From NCBI GenBank assembly GCA_014305285.1, contig JACRSG010000011.1:1-49202 (forward strand): a stretch of DNA of 49,202 nucleotides, written 5' to 3'. Shown here piece after piece: positions 9,063-16,736 of the stretch. The position numbers were made by a program, and so were the translations under genes. The notes below the pieces were generated by a model, which saw only the letters and a program-made list of their open reading frames with translations, made no database searches and was not told the origin of the DNA. This stretch comes from Campylobacter jejuni (GTDB lineage: Bacteria > Campylobacterota > Campylobacteria > Campylobacterales > Campylobacteraceae). Positions within the stretch are counted from its first letter, which is position 1, and every line of letters begins with the position of its first letter.

Positions 9063-9571
9063 TTATCCTCCTTTAATATTTCTTTGCAACCTTCCTCATT
9101 ACATCTTAACTCAAAAAAGGTATCGTTTTCTTTGTTTTGCAAAACAACTTCAATGTGTTTATCGCCATAAACAGCCATTACAAATCCATATTTGTTTTCA
9201 TCAAAGCTTTTAATCTCTTTTCCTTTTAAATAAATAGAAATCTTTTTATCATTTTTTAATACAAGTCCTTGATCCGAAAAGAATTTAATATTTATTTCAT
9301 TTTGAAAAGTAAAAAAGGCAATAAGCATTAAAAGAAAAATAGAACTTATCGATACAAAAATAATATTTGCTGTAGCAAATAGAGTTTCAAGCTCGGTTTT
9401 ATTCTCGTTAGAATCATTCAAAATTCTTTTTATATTAATAACACCAAAATAAATAAGTGCAATTCCAAGAATAAAAGATAAGATACCAAAATCATCTTTA
9501 ACACTACTAAATAAAAACCATAAGCCTGATAAAAAACATATTGCGTATGCTACTATTGTAATTTTTTTCAT
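9059..9571 (-). CDS. Membrane protein, unknown function
   Basis: 170 residues from ATG 9571. I chose this start because it overlaps the stop of the preceding broken gene in an ATGA arrangement; an ATG at 9589 has no ribosome site. Three hydrophobic segments occupy the first ~105 residues, followed by a soluble C-terminal domain of about 65 residues with alternating strands (GKEIKSFDENKYGFVMAVYG) ending in a Cys-containing loop. It probably sits in the inner membrane with the C-terminal domain exposed. No family is recognised. Confidence 0.6.
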   Translation of the reverse strand: MKKITIVAYAICFLSGLWFLFSSVKDDFGILSFILGIALIYFGVINIKRILNDSNENKTELETLFATANIIFVSISSIFLLMLIAFFTFQNEINIKFFSDQGLVLKNDKKISIYLKGKEIKSFDENKYGFVMAVYGDKHIEVVLQNKENDTFFELRCNEEGCKEILKEDK

Positions 9572-9965
9572 CTTTGATTTACACTCCATGAAAGACCATT
9601 AATAATGATTAAAAATATAAAATAAGAGCCATAAAGGTTTTTTAAACTTATATCAATATTAAAAATATAAAAAACCGCGACAAATATAGGCATTATAAAT
9701 AATGAGAGAGATAAAACATTAGATAATCCCCAAACAGCACAAATAGCTATAGTAAATACTATTAAAAGAGTTGTAATTGGAAAAAATACTATATTATCTT
9801 CGCCTACAAAATTTGCAAAATTACCACATATGAAATCTAAATTAGAAAAAATAAATTTTACAAATTCCCAAATTTCATTTTTAAAAATGCAAATTAAAGC
9901 GATAATTGCTATAAAAATTGCATAAGAAAATATTTCTTTTTTAGTTATTTTTTTTCATAAATCAT
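9568..9965 (-). pseudogene. Membrane protein gene interrupted at an A8 run
   Basis: From ATG 9965 (GAGGAG upstream) the frame gives only MIYEKK and a stop. Shifting by -1 at the run of eight A (plus-strand T at 9948-9955) opens a frame of 132 residues, KKITKKEIFSYAIFIAIIAL and onward, with three or four hydrophobic helices, ending at the TGA that overlaps the next start. The total length is one base short of a multiple of three. The gene is either disrupted, phase variable at the A run, read by slippage (A AAA AAA before TAA), or reflects a sequencing error in a homopolymer. Confidence 0.6.
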
Positions 9966-10106
9966 TTTTGCTCCTCATCTTTTGTAAAAATTTTTATATA
10001 TAATTATATAATATTATTTATTAAAATTAAATTAAATTAATTAATATATATTTACATTTATTAATGTTATACATTTATTAATCTTATAGTAGATATAGAG
10101 TGTTTT
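9966..10106. promoter_or_regulatory. AT-rich intergenic region with TTAATA repeats
   Basis: About 140 bp with no gene, built of repeated TTAAT/ATTAA words and ATTTATTAAT copies. It probably holds the promoter and operator of the operon that starts at 9965. A similar sequence (ATTTATTAATATTATACATTTATTA) lies at about 17875-17930. Confidence 0.35.
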
Positions 10107-10412
10107 TCAAATATCAGTTTTTATAAAATCTTTTTCATTTATTCCATAATATTGCAATTCTTTTTCATATTCTGCATTTTGAAAAAAATCAATTATTGGT
10201 TTTTCGCAAAAATACACATTAATCAATCTTTTTTCTTTTTCATTGATTATCCTAATATATTGAAAATTTTTCTCTAAAAAAAATTTATCATTTTCTCCTA
10301 TAATAGCATTTTCGTAAAGATACTTTATTAAACCCTGTGCAAAATCATTATCTCTTTTATTTGAAAAATTTTCATTATAGTTTTTTATCACTTTTTCTAA
10401 GCTAGAACGCAT
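10107..10412 (-). CDS. Hypothetical protein
   Basis: 101 residues from ATG 10412, chosen because AGAAAGG precedes it and because the frame further upstream lies inside the preceding gene. It is a charged, soluble protein with many Lys, Asn, Glu and Phe and no recognisable motif. It overlaps the 62-residue zinc-ribbon gene by 11 bp, so the two are co-translated. Confidence 0.5.
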   Translation of the reverse strand: MRSSLEKVIKNYNENFSNKRDNDFAQGLIKYLYENAIIGENDKFFLEKNFQYIRIINEKEKRLINVYFCEKPIIDFFQNAEYEKELQYYGINEKDFIKTDI

Positions 10413-10590
10413 AAAAAACCTTTCTATTTTTTCTCGAGCAATTAGGACATTTGAAAATAAATTTTTCATTCGGCTGAAACTCAACATAAATCTTTTCTCC
10501 GCATTTTTTGCACTCGATTTCTGTGCATAAAATCATAGAATGATTTTTGATTTTATCATTGAGCAAATATGAATACATAGTATTTTTCAA
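10402..10590 (-). CDS. Zinc-ribbon protein
   Basis: A 62-residue protein. CKKCGEK and CPNCSRK form two CxxC knuckles 16-17 residues apart, with short strands between them, the classical zinc-ribbon layout. The knuckles suggest binding to nucleic acid or another protein. It lies upstream of and overlaps the gene at 10107. Confidence 0.55.
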   Translation of the reverse strand: MKNTMYSYLLNDKIKNHSMILCTEIECKKCGEKIYVEFQPNEKFIFKCPNCSRKNRKVFYAF

Positions 10591-10611
10591 ACTTATTCCT
10601 TTTGACTTATT

Positions 10612-10805
10612 TTAGTTGTAGTTCTTAAAATCTTCCCTATTATTATTGTAGGTATATCCCAAAGAGTATAATGGCTTTATAATGTATATATCGTTTTTCT
10701 TACACTCTTCCATCATTTGATTATAAGTCATTTTTTTGGGATATATCTTGATTTCATTTTTTTCTAATATTTCAAAATACCATAAAAATAAATCATCTTT
10801 GGCTT
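10612..10805 (-). pseudogene. C-terminal remnant of a plasmid gene cut by the tet(O) insert
   Basis: The last ~62 codons (from about KDDLFLWYFEIL to NREDFKNYN) have plasmid-like AT content and codon use. Upstream the sequence changes abruptly to GC-rich DNA in which this frame translates to Arg/Pro-rich nonsense. The 5' part of the gene was lost or separated when the insert arrived. Confidence 0.55.
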
Positions 10806-11912
10806 CTTTATACCGTCTTTCACATCTGCCCGGCTGAAATGGTTGTCCTCGTCCTCGGTAAGGCTCTCTAAATGGTCCAGGAACGCATAGGCGTCTCTCC
10901 GTATCTTCTGCTCGGATATGCCACACTTCAAGCCATAAGAGCACAACGCCATAATAGAAAAGTAACGCCCTCCGGCTTTCACTTCCTCGGTTATTTTCCG
11001 TTTCCACCACTCATATAAAGCTTCGTTACATACCCACGTACCGCCCTGCTTCTTACTTTTCTGCTTCGGCTCTCCCTGCACGATCCGCTTCTCATACCAT
11101 TCCGGGTACAGCTCCTTTGCTTCTTCCAGCGTAACGGTACTTTTTCTTCTCGGCTTCTCGTACAACGGAGCAAGGTCTACCTTACAGCTCGGTATGCTGG
11201 CTTTTATGTCCTCCAGCGTGTAACGGTTCTCTGACAGCTTATAGGCTTTTACTGGGAAATCTACACCCAGCTTCGACTGACTCCCCACACACCGGAAACC
11301 TTGATAAATTCCGGTTATATCCGGGCTGTCCGGACGGATAGAGCTGGTATCATTCCATAGCCGCCGAATAAAGGCTTCTTTCAGCTCCGCAAGCACTTCT
11401 TCCCGGTTTCGATACAACTGAACCGGCTCCTGCAAGAAATAGTAAAGATGTACCCCCTTGCCGGAGCTGACAAGATAAGTCGGACGAAGCTGCACACCAT
11501 TCCCAAACTGCTTCAACAGGTTCTTTAACTGCTGTTTGCCTACATAATCCACGTCCACCACCACCGCAAACAGCTCATGAGCGTTCTCTTTCGTGTGTGA
11601 CTTTCCGTAAAAACTAATAGGCGGTATCAGCCCAAACCTATCTCCTATGACCTTATCCAGCATTTTCAGACTATCATCAATTACCCACTGCCGGGTTCTT
11701 CCTTTGCCAGACGGTCTAATCTGTGTCGCTATAATATTACCTTTTCCGTCCTCCGGCTCTTGCTGGAGACTGCCAGCCGGAAACAACTCCCGATAGAAAT
11801 CATGAGGACTTACTTCCGGGTATCCCCTCTCCAACATAAGGGCTTCTTTCTCCCGATAAGCAGACTTCCACTCATACCCTCTTTTATCTCTCCTTTTGGT
11901 GTATTTTGCCAT
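10764..11912 (-). CDS. Primase-like replication protein of Gram-positive type, 3' truncated
   Basis: About 382 residues from ATG 11912 (MAKYTKRRDKRGYEWKSAY), chosen because GAGGTG lies upstream; an upstream in-frame start would take in the repeat at 11922. It contains VVVDVDYVG and SSGKGVHLYYFL, typical of archaeo-eukaryotic-type primase or replication proteins of Firmicutes plasmids and transposons (acidic pair, then GKGxH). After about residue 370 (ADVKDGI) the frame crosses into AT-rich plasmid DNA and ends in a short foreign tail (KKPKMIYFYGILKY), so the natural C-terminus is missing. Its function in Campylobacter is doubtful. Confidence 0.6.
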   Translation of the reverse strand: MAKYTKRRDKRGYEWKSAYREKEALMLERGYPEVSPHDFYRELFPAGSLQQEPEDGKGNIIATQIRPSGKGRTRQWVIDDSLKMLDKVIGDRFGLIPPISFYGKSHTKENAHELFAVVVDVDYVGKQQLKNLLKQFGNGVQLRPTYLVSSGKGVHLYYFLQEPVQLYRNREEVLAELKEAFIRRLWNDTSSIRPDSPDITGIYQGFRCVGSQSKLGVDFPVKAYKLSENRYTLEDIKASIPSCKVDLAPLYEKPRRKSTVTLEEAKELYPEWYEKRIVQGEPKQKSKKQGGTWVCNEALYEWWKRKITEEVKAGGRYFSIMALCSYGLKCGISEQKIRRDAYAFLDHLESLTEDEDNHFSRADVKDGIKKPKMIYFYGILKY

Positions 11913-11921
11913 AGTCTTTTG

Positions 11922-12061
11922 CACCTCACTCCCTCTCGCCTTGACCGCTAATCTTATCAATGAGTTTTTTTTACCTTTTTCCGTCAAGTATAAGGGAGTG
12001 CCTTTTGAGTGTCAATATCTACACCTCACTCCCTCTCGCCTTGACCGCTAATCTTATCAAT
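11922..12061. repeat. Two 40-bp direct repeats exactly 100 bp apart
   Basis: The 40-bp sequence CACCTCACTCCCTCTCGCCT and onward occurs at 11922-11961 and 12022-12061. Both copies are followed by a T-rich stretch and ACC/CACCTTTTTC. The copy nearest the primase-like gene contains its GAGGTG ribosome site (minus strand). They may be origin repeats of the donor element or a duplicated leader. Confidence 0.75.
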
Positions 12062-12104
12062 ACATTTTTGCACCTTTTTCTTCGTACCGACAAACTGGAA
12101 TTTG

Positions 12105-12527
12105 TTACTCTTTTGTATCGTAAATAATTTTGCCCGTAAAGTAAATTGAAATGTCCATTTGAACTAAATCTTCTGTTTCTAAGATAGATAAATAACCAGA
12201 ATACAATACTTGATTATACCCGTATAATTCATCTACAATTTCAAAGCTATAGTTTTTGTATCTCTTTATAAAGCGTTCCAGTTCTAATTTCTCACCGTTG
12301 AATTTTCCATAGTTTCCCCATTTGCTCTGCAACATAACGCAGGTACAATCAAAATCCACACCTTCGATTGTGATGTTTCCCTCGACCTGTTCAAAAGGTT
12401 CTGTAAGTTTTTCATATCCGTCCTCGAATTCAAGGACTATTGTTTTATCTTGAATTATAATCTTTTTGACCCGCATATCATGCAGACTATATGGAATGGG
12501 CGGATTGTGTTTATATTCTGTCCTCAT
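12105..12527 (-). CDS. Hypothetical protein of Firmicutes origin
   Basis: A 140-residue protein with a strong GGGAGG site before ATG 12527. It is strand-rich, with repeated aromatic and acidic residues (VKKIIIQDKTIVLEFEDGY near the start), suggesting a small beta-barrel or sandwich. It carries no signal peptide or membrane helix. Composition is intermediate between plasmid and insert. It lies between the coiled-coil gene and the primase-like gene. The family is not recognised and no role can be given. Confidence 0.5.
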   Translation of the reverse strand: MRTEYKHNPPIPYSLHDMRVKKIIIQDKTIVLEFEDGYEKLTEPFEQVEGNITIEGVDFDCTCVMLQSKWGNYGKFNGEKLELERFIKRYKNYSFEIVDELYGYNQVLYSGYLSILETEDLVQMDISIYFTGKIIYDTKE

Positions 12528-12565
12528 GAGACCTCCCCGTCAAATTCTAATTTATCGATTTCTTT

Positions 12566-13138
12566 TTACTTACTAATCATACCATACAACAGCATAAGAA
12601 ACACTAAAATATTGCAGACCATACCGCCCCAAAACAGGTACAACTTCAAGCCCTCATATCTAAAAAAACTGTTCTTACTTTCCTCAAGCTCCCGGATCTT
12701 CTGCTTCATCACGCTCGTAAGTGTATCAGACTGCTTCTCAAGAAGCTTTGTAGCCCTCTGTATAGCCTCTATATTCGCCTGTAACGCCTTTCTAACCTCT
12801 TGGACGGTGTTTTCCTTAACCTCATCTTTCAGGCTCCCAATCTCGCCCGATATAGCGTCTTGAAGCAATTCGTTGCTGTTCTTCAGCAGCTCTACGCTCT
12901 GCTTCAGCTCGCTGATGAGCTTCCTGTTCTGCTCTGCGTCTCTCTGCCTGTTCTGCTCTGCCCTCACTTGTTCTTGATTTGACTGCTTCATCAATTCCTC
13001 GCAGTTCTCGCTCGACATCGCCAACGCTTCTTTGAGCAGACTGTTTTCCAGCTCTGTCCGGCTCTGTCGGTTTAACTCTTGAAGCTGCTCTCTTGGACTG
13101 CTCTGCTTCTGCTGTTCGTGCATTTCTCTCAAACTCAT
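12566..13138 (-). CDS. Coiled-coil, membrane-anchored mobilization-type protein
   Basis: 190 residues from ATG 13138, preceded by AAGGAGAG; a further upstream TTG lacks a site. The first ~160 residues are a long Gln/Glu/Lys/Arg coiled coil, and one membrane helix ends the protein (LYLFWGGMVCNILVFLMLLYG). In Gram-positive mobilizable elements a protein of this build commonly follows the relaxase. Its first 317 bp overlap the relaxase remnant in another frame. Confidence 0.55.
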   Translation of the reverse strand: MSLREMHEQQKQSSPREQLQELNRQSRTELENSLLKEALAMSSENCEELMKQSNQEQVRAEQNRQRDAEQNRKLISELKQSVELLKNSNELLQDAISGEIGSLKDEVKENTVQEVRKALQANIEAIQRATKLLEKQSDTLTSVMKQKIRELEESKNSFFRYEGLKLYLFWGGMVCNILVFLMLLYGMISK

Positions 13139-13590
13139 GCTCCATACTCTCCTTTCCAAAATCCATATTGTAGTATTTTTCCAGCTTGTTATCCCTGATT
13201 TTACAAGCCTTTTCTCCTGCCTGTTCCCTGGCTAAGTCGGTATATGTGATGTACTTGTGGCTGTCCTGCCAGTCCACCCCGTACCCTCTTTCATTCATCA
13301 GCCGGATAAAGGTTTCCCGGCTGGTCGCTGTTTCCTTACAATCCAGCACCGCAAGGGCAATATCCTGCACATAGCTTTTGACCTTTCCCTGCTCTGCCTG
13401 TTTCAAAAGCTGGTAGGTGTCTTTGCTCCATGCCACCGTTTCTTCCCGGACTTCTCCAGCAAATGTCTTTCCTTTCTCCGGCACATGCAAGCCCTGTTCC
13501 CAGCTCTGCTCGTTGCACCGTTCCTTTAAGTCTTTAAGGTCGTGCTTACTCAGAGGGTAATTTAGGGTATAACAAAATAACCCACCCGAA
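12822..13590 (-). pseudogene. Relaxase C-terminal fragment (5' truncated)
   Basis: The open frame continues upstream of the first usable start (TTG 13490) as YPLSKHDLKDLKERCNEQSW, back to about 13590, where it runs into tet(O)-associated sequence. The catalytic N-terminal half is therefore missing. The visible part resembles the middle and C-terminal portion of relaxases from Firmicutes mobilizable elements (EQGLHVPEKG, a CNEQSW-type region, then an Arg/Glu/Ala-rich coiled tail). It cannot nick DNA without the lost domain. Confidence 0.55.
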
Positions 13591-13687
13591 TATCGTTTTT
13601 TTTATTTGGTGAGTTTGTTCTTTCAAATACGAAACAAAAAGAGCCGATGATTCGTGAATTGTTCCACAATTTCATCGGCTCTGCGTC

Positions 13688-13861
13688 TTAAGCGTCTGGC
13701 TCTTTGATGACAGTTATCTTCAAGTTGTCAACTTTAATCAATCTTTCTTGTCTGCATTTTGGACAATAAAGGGGATAATTCTCCAAAACAGTGTCCTTCC
13801 TAATTTTATTACGGGTTTTGCTCCCACAAACAGGACACAATATCCATTCGCATTTCATCAT
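13688..13861 (-). CDS. Cysteine-rich KTR protein next to tet(O)
   Basis: A 57-residue protein with two zinc knuckles: CPVCGSKTRNKIRKDT (containing the KTR signature) and CPKCRQERL. Genes of this type commonly follow ribosome-protection tetracycline genes in Gram-positive elements, which supports a Firmicutes origin for the whole cassette. It starts with two adjacent ATG codons; I chose the first. Its role is unknown. Confidence 0.75.
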   Translation of the reverse strand: MMKCEWILCPVCGSKTRNKIRKDTVLENYPLYCPKCRQERLIKVDNLKITVIKEPDA

Positions 13862-13912
13862 AATTAGTCTCTAATCCTTTCAAATCTCATTTTATATGAC
13901 TTTTGCAAGCTG

Positions 13913-15832
13913 TTAAGCTAACTTGTGGAACATATGCCGAACCTTATCTATACGGCTATTCGGGCGGCGGGGTTGGCAAATAAATTTACCAATAGCTGGC
14001 TGGTATCCTTTTAACTCTGTCAAGCAGACTCCCTGCCCATTTGTGAAACAAGTTAAATCGTTCCTGTATTCTTGAATACATCTAGCAGGGATTTCTCCTT
14101 TCAGAATGACCTCGTCATTCTTTATCTGAGTACTTACAATATCTGCACAATACCTTGGAGCATCATGATACGCCCGTGAGAGATATTCCTGCGGTGCATA
14201 AATTTCAAAGTGGAGATATGGCTCTAATAGTTCTGTCCCTGCTTTTTTTAAAGCCTGCTCCAATACGATAGGGGAAAGCAGCCGAAAGTCTGCGGGGGTA
14301 CTTACAGGACTATAATACAATCCATATTCAAAACAGATTTTACAGTCTGTCACTTTCCATCCATACAGCCCCTGCTCGCAGCCATAAAGAACCCCCTCCA
14401 TAACCGCATTTTGGAACGATTGATTTAAATATCCAAGTGAAACTCTGCTTTCATACTGCACTCCGCTTCCAATAGGGAGCGGCTCTATGGACAACCCGAC
14501 AGAAGCCCAGAAAGGATTTGGCGGGACTTCTATGTGGATGGTATATTCTGCTTTTCTAAGCGGTCTTTCCATATATATAACAGTAGGCTCTTTTATTTCT
14601 GCCTCCACATGATATTTTTCCTCAAGGATGGCACAAATGACTTCCATCTGCACATTCCCCAAAAAAGAAAGTATAATCTCATGCGTTGTAGTATCCACAT
14701 AATATTTTAAAAGAGGGTCGCCATCTGAAATTTCTGTAAGTGCCCCAAGCAATATTTCCCGCTGTTCAGGTTTCTTTACTGCAATCGTTGTTTGGAGCAT
14801 AGGGAGAGGATTTTCAATAAATTTTCTCTGCGGCAACAGCATTTCGTTCCCCAAAATACTGTTTAGCTGCAAAACATCATTTGGTAAAATTACAATATCA
14901 CCAGAGCAGGCTGTATCGGATGGATATAATTCACCGTTTGTCGGAACACACATCTCTGTGATTTTTATTTTCTCTTTTTCAGATATTCTAATAACATCCC
15001 TCAAATGCAATGTTCCGCTATATATACGCACATAAACAAAACGCCGCCTTTTCTCTGAATATTCAATCTTAAAAACCTGCCCGCATAGTTCAGATTGACC
15101 TTCAGGCGTTGATGAATAAAATTTACTGGCAATTACTTCTATAAGCTGCCGAGTCCCCAGATTGTTTTTAGCGCTTCCGTGATAAACGGGAAATAACGTT
15201 CCGTTTTGGAATCTCCTGTTTTCTTCCTGTTCCAGTTCTGACATTTTAAACGGTTTCCCTGACATATATTTCTCTAATAGTTCATCGTTTCCCATAATTA
15301 CCGCATCCCACTGTTCCATATCGTCATTGTCCGTTACATTTATATGGGGATGCTGCCCAACCTTTTGCTTCACTATAATTTCCGAAGAAAGCTTTGCTTT
15401 CATTTCCCGATATACCATTGGCAAATCAATCCCCTCTTGGTCAATTTTATTGATGAAAAAAATTGTCGGAATCTTCATTGTCTGTAGTGCATGAAACAGT
15501 ATACGGGTCTGTGCCTGTATGCCATCCTTTGCAGAAACTAATAATACTGCTCCGTCTAAAACGGATAAAGAACGGTATACTTCCGCCAAAAAATCCATAT
15601 GGCCTGGCGTATCTATAATGTTGACTTTTACATCCTCCCACTGAAAAGATGTCACTGCTGTCTGGATAGTGATTCCCCTTTGACGCTCCAAATTCATTGT
15701 ATCTGTCCTTGTTGTGCCTTCATCTACGCTCCCTAGTTCTGCAATTGCACCACTGGTATATAATAAACTTTCCGTTAATGTTGTCTTTCCTGCGTCAACG
15801 TGAGCCAGAATGCCTAAGTTAATTATTTTCAT
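13913..15832 (-). CDS. tet(O): Tetracycline resistance ribosomal protection protein Tet(O)
   Basis: A 639-residue translational GTPase of the elongation-factor-G type. It binds the ribosome and releases tetracycline in a GTP-dependent manner. Visible motifs: [15 protein letters not shown] (G1, residues 5-19), the switch I Thr region with [15 protein letters not shown] (G3, ~74-81) and NKID (G4, ~128-131). The length is that expected for Tet(O)/Tet(M). The start is fixed by the GAGGAAAATTAC spacing upstream. Upstream on the minus strand are a strong promoter, a leader peptide and an attenuator hairpin. Intact, so tetracycline resistance is expected. Confidence 0.95.
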   Translation of the reverse strand: MKIINLGILAHVDAGKTTLTESLLYTSGAIAELGSVDEGTTRTDTMNLERQRGITIQTAVTSFQWEDVKVNIIDTPGHMDFLAEVYRSLSVLDGAVLLVSAKDGIQAQTRILFHALQTMKIPTIFFINKIDQEGIDLPMVYREMKAKLSSEIIVKQKVGQHPHINVTDNDDMEQWDAVIMGNDELLEKYMSGKPFKMSELEQEENRRFQNGTLFPVYHGSAKNNLGTRQLIEVIASKFYSSTPEGQSELCGQVFKIEYSEKRRRFVYVRIYSGTLHLRDVIRISEKEKIKITEMCVPTNGELYPSDTACSGDIVILPNDVLQLNSILGNEMLLPQRKFIENPLPMLQTTIAVKKPEQREILLGALTEISDGDPLLKYYVDTTTHEIILSFLGNVQMEVICAILEEKYHVEAEIKEPTVIYMERPLRKAEYTIHIEVPPNPFWASVGLSIEPLPIGSGVQYESRVSLGYLNQSFQNAVMEGVLYGCEQGLYGWKVTDCKICFEYGLYYSPVSTPADFRLLSPIVLEQALKKAGTELLEPYLHFEIYAPQEYLSRAYHDAPRYCADIVSTQIKNDEVILKGEIPARCIQEYRNDLTCFTNGQGVCLTELKGYQPAIGKFICQPRRPNSRIDKVRHMFHKLA

Positions 15833-15867
15833 GTAATTTTCCTCCTATCAACACCCAAAAAAGGGCA

Positions 15868-15904
15868 TAAAAATACCCAGTGATAAATACTCCTATCACT
15901 GGGT
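15868..15904 (-). terminator. Attenuator hairpin before tet(O)
   Basis: ACCCAGTGATA and its exact complement (15875-15885 and 15894-15904) form an 11-bp stem with an 8-base loop, followed on the minus strand by ATTTTT. It sits between the leader peptide and the tet(O) start, matching the transcription attenuation described for tet(M)-type genes, in which drug-slowed ribosomes let polymerase pass. A second stem (15918-15945, GCCCCAAAACA type) lies just upstream. Confidence 0.8.
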
Positions 15905-16056
15905 AAATAACTCCAATAGCCCCAAAACACTTATATGTTTTCGGGCATATAAAATTACATGATAAAAGTATTCTTAAACTGGGTACAAAAAACTAAGCCC
16001 CATATTAAAAGTGAAACGGGACTGCTACTTTTTGTTCCCACTATCAAATTGACAGT

Positions 16057-16080
16057 TTATTTAAGAATACCTTGCCGCAT
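16057..16080 (-). CDS. tet(O) leader peptide MRQGILK
   Basis: Seven codons and a stop, with AAGGAG before the ATG. It lies 225 bp upstream of tet(O) and just downstream of the promoter. The end of this frame (GTATTCTTAAA) is complementary to a later sequence near 15967-15977, which could couple ribosome position to the attenuator. The regulatory role is inferred from the family. Confidence 0.6.
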   Translation of the reverse strand: MRQGILK

Positions 16081-16112
16081 ATTTATTAACTCCTTGTATA
16101 AAACTGAATCTA

Positions 16113-16141
16113 ATTATATTCCTTAACCCTTTATTTGTCAA
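16113..16141 (-). promoter_or_regulatory. tet(O) promoter
   Basis: TTGACA (16136-16141) and TATAAT (16113-16118) are both perfect consensus on the minus strand, with a 17-bp spacer. This Gram-positive-style promoter is unlike the weak -35 Campylobacter promoters around it, and it should drive the leader peptide and tet(O). Confidence 0.85.
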
Positions 16142-16190
16142 GCTGACAAACTAAAGCAGAAAAAGCGGCAGGATTTCCCCCGGCCACTAA

Positions 16191-16370
16191 TCATCTGTTT
16201 ATGCAAAAATAATTTCCAAGTTTTACTTCTGTAAAAATAAAATGTTCTTCATCGTTTTCGCAATAAAAAACAATATTAGAATACTCATTGGCTTTAAGTA
16301 GTAAATCTAAAATTTTCAAGTCTTCCTTTGAAATTTGTATGTGTAAATCTGTAATTTTGTTTGTATTCAT
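16191..16370 (-). CDS. Small hypothetical protein at the insert edge
   Basis: A 59-residue protein starting MNTNKITDLHIQISKEDLKI with AAGGAGTTAAA before ATG 16370. The stop falls at the insert boundary, so the last few residues may come from foreign DNA and the natural protein may be longer. No known family is recognised. It lies just downstream of the PcfJ-like gene on the same strand. Confidence 0.5.
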   Translation of the reverse strand: MNTNKITDLHIQISKEDLKILDLLLKANEYSNIVFYCENDEEHFIFTEVKLGNYFCINR

Positions 16371-16388
16371 TTTAACTCCTTGTATTTT

Positions 16389-16736
16389 TTAAACAGCTTT
16401 CAGGCTTTTTTCAACAAAATTTATAACTTCTTTATTTGCAAATTCATTATATTTTGCTTTGATTTCCTTAATTGCAAATTTATTTTTTCTTTTGAAAATT
16501 TCCAATGTATAAACTCCTCCTTCGTAATTTAAACTATAAATGGCACTTAAGCCGTCTTCAATTTCTCTTCTTCTTGTATAAACGCAATTTTTTTGCTCCA
16601 TTCCGTGCAAGTAAAGTTCTTTATGCGTTTCTATTAGTTTAAATTCTTCTGGAAGTTTTAAATTGATAAAATCTTCTTTAATTTTAAGTTTTTTATTTTT
16701 TGGAATTTGTTTTTTTCTAATTCTATCGTTAAAACA
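16389..16736 (-). pseudogene. C-terminal part of PcfJ-like protein, in the -1 frame
   Basis: This frame is open from 16736 to the stop at 16389 and has no good start of its own. It reads KLPEEFKLIETHKELYLHGM, then QKNCVYTRRREIEDG and GGVYTLEIFKRKN, the pattern of the PcfJ C-terminal domain (L-x-x-EG/HG-x-x-M/Q-x-x-C-V). It continues the gene at 16658-17809 if one base is re-read at the A7 run (16710-16716). Full length would be 473 residues. Confidence 0.6.

Larger units (their letters stand above)
10806..16190. mobile_element. Firmicutes-like insert carrying tet(O)
   Basis: Roughly 5.4 kb is much richer in GC than both sides, with boundaries near 10805 and 16190. Contents in minus-strand order: tet(O) with leader and attenuator, a KTR protein, the C-terminus of a relaxase, a coiled-coil membrane protein, a hypothetical protein, and a primase-like gene. 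The gene types match mobilizable elements of Gram-positive gut bacteria. No transposase, integrase or terminal inverted repeat is visible, so the insert is a composite relic rather than an intact transposon. Both edges cut into plasmid or donor genes. Confidence 0.7.

Noticed and set aside
10612-11010. A 132-codon frame across the left insert boundary
   Set aside because: Only the last ~62 codons look like protein; the first part is an off-frame reading of the primase-like gene.
12800-13529. Plus-strand frames in the GC-rich insert
   Set aside because: They run opposite to coherent minus-strand genes and lack ribosome sites.
15447-15641. A minus-strand frame inside tet(O)
   Set aside because: It is an off-frame reading of the tet(O) GTPase domain with no start signal.
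10806-16190. An intact transposon carrying tet(O)
   Set aside because: No integrase, transposase or matching ends are visible; the flanking genes are truncated.
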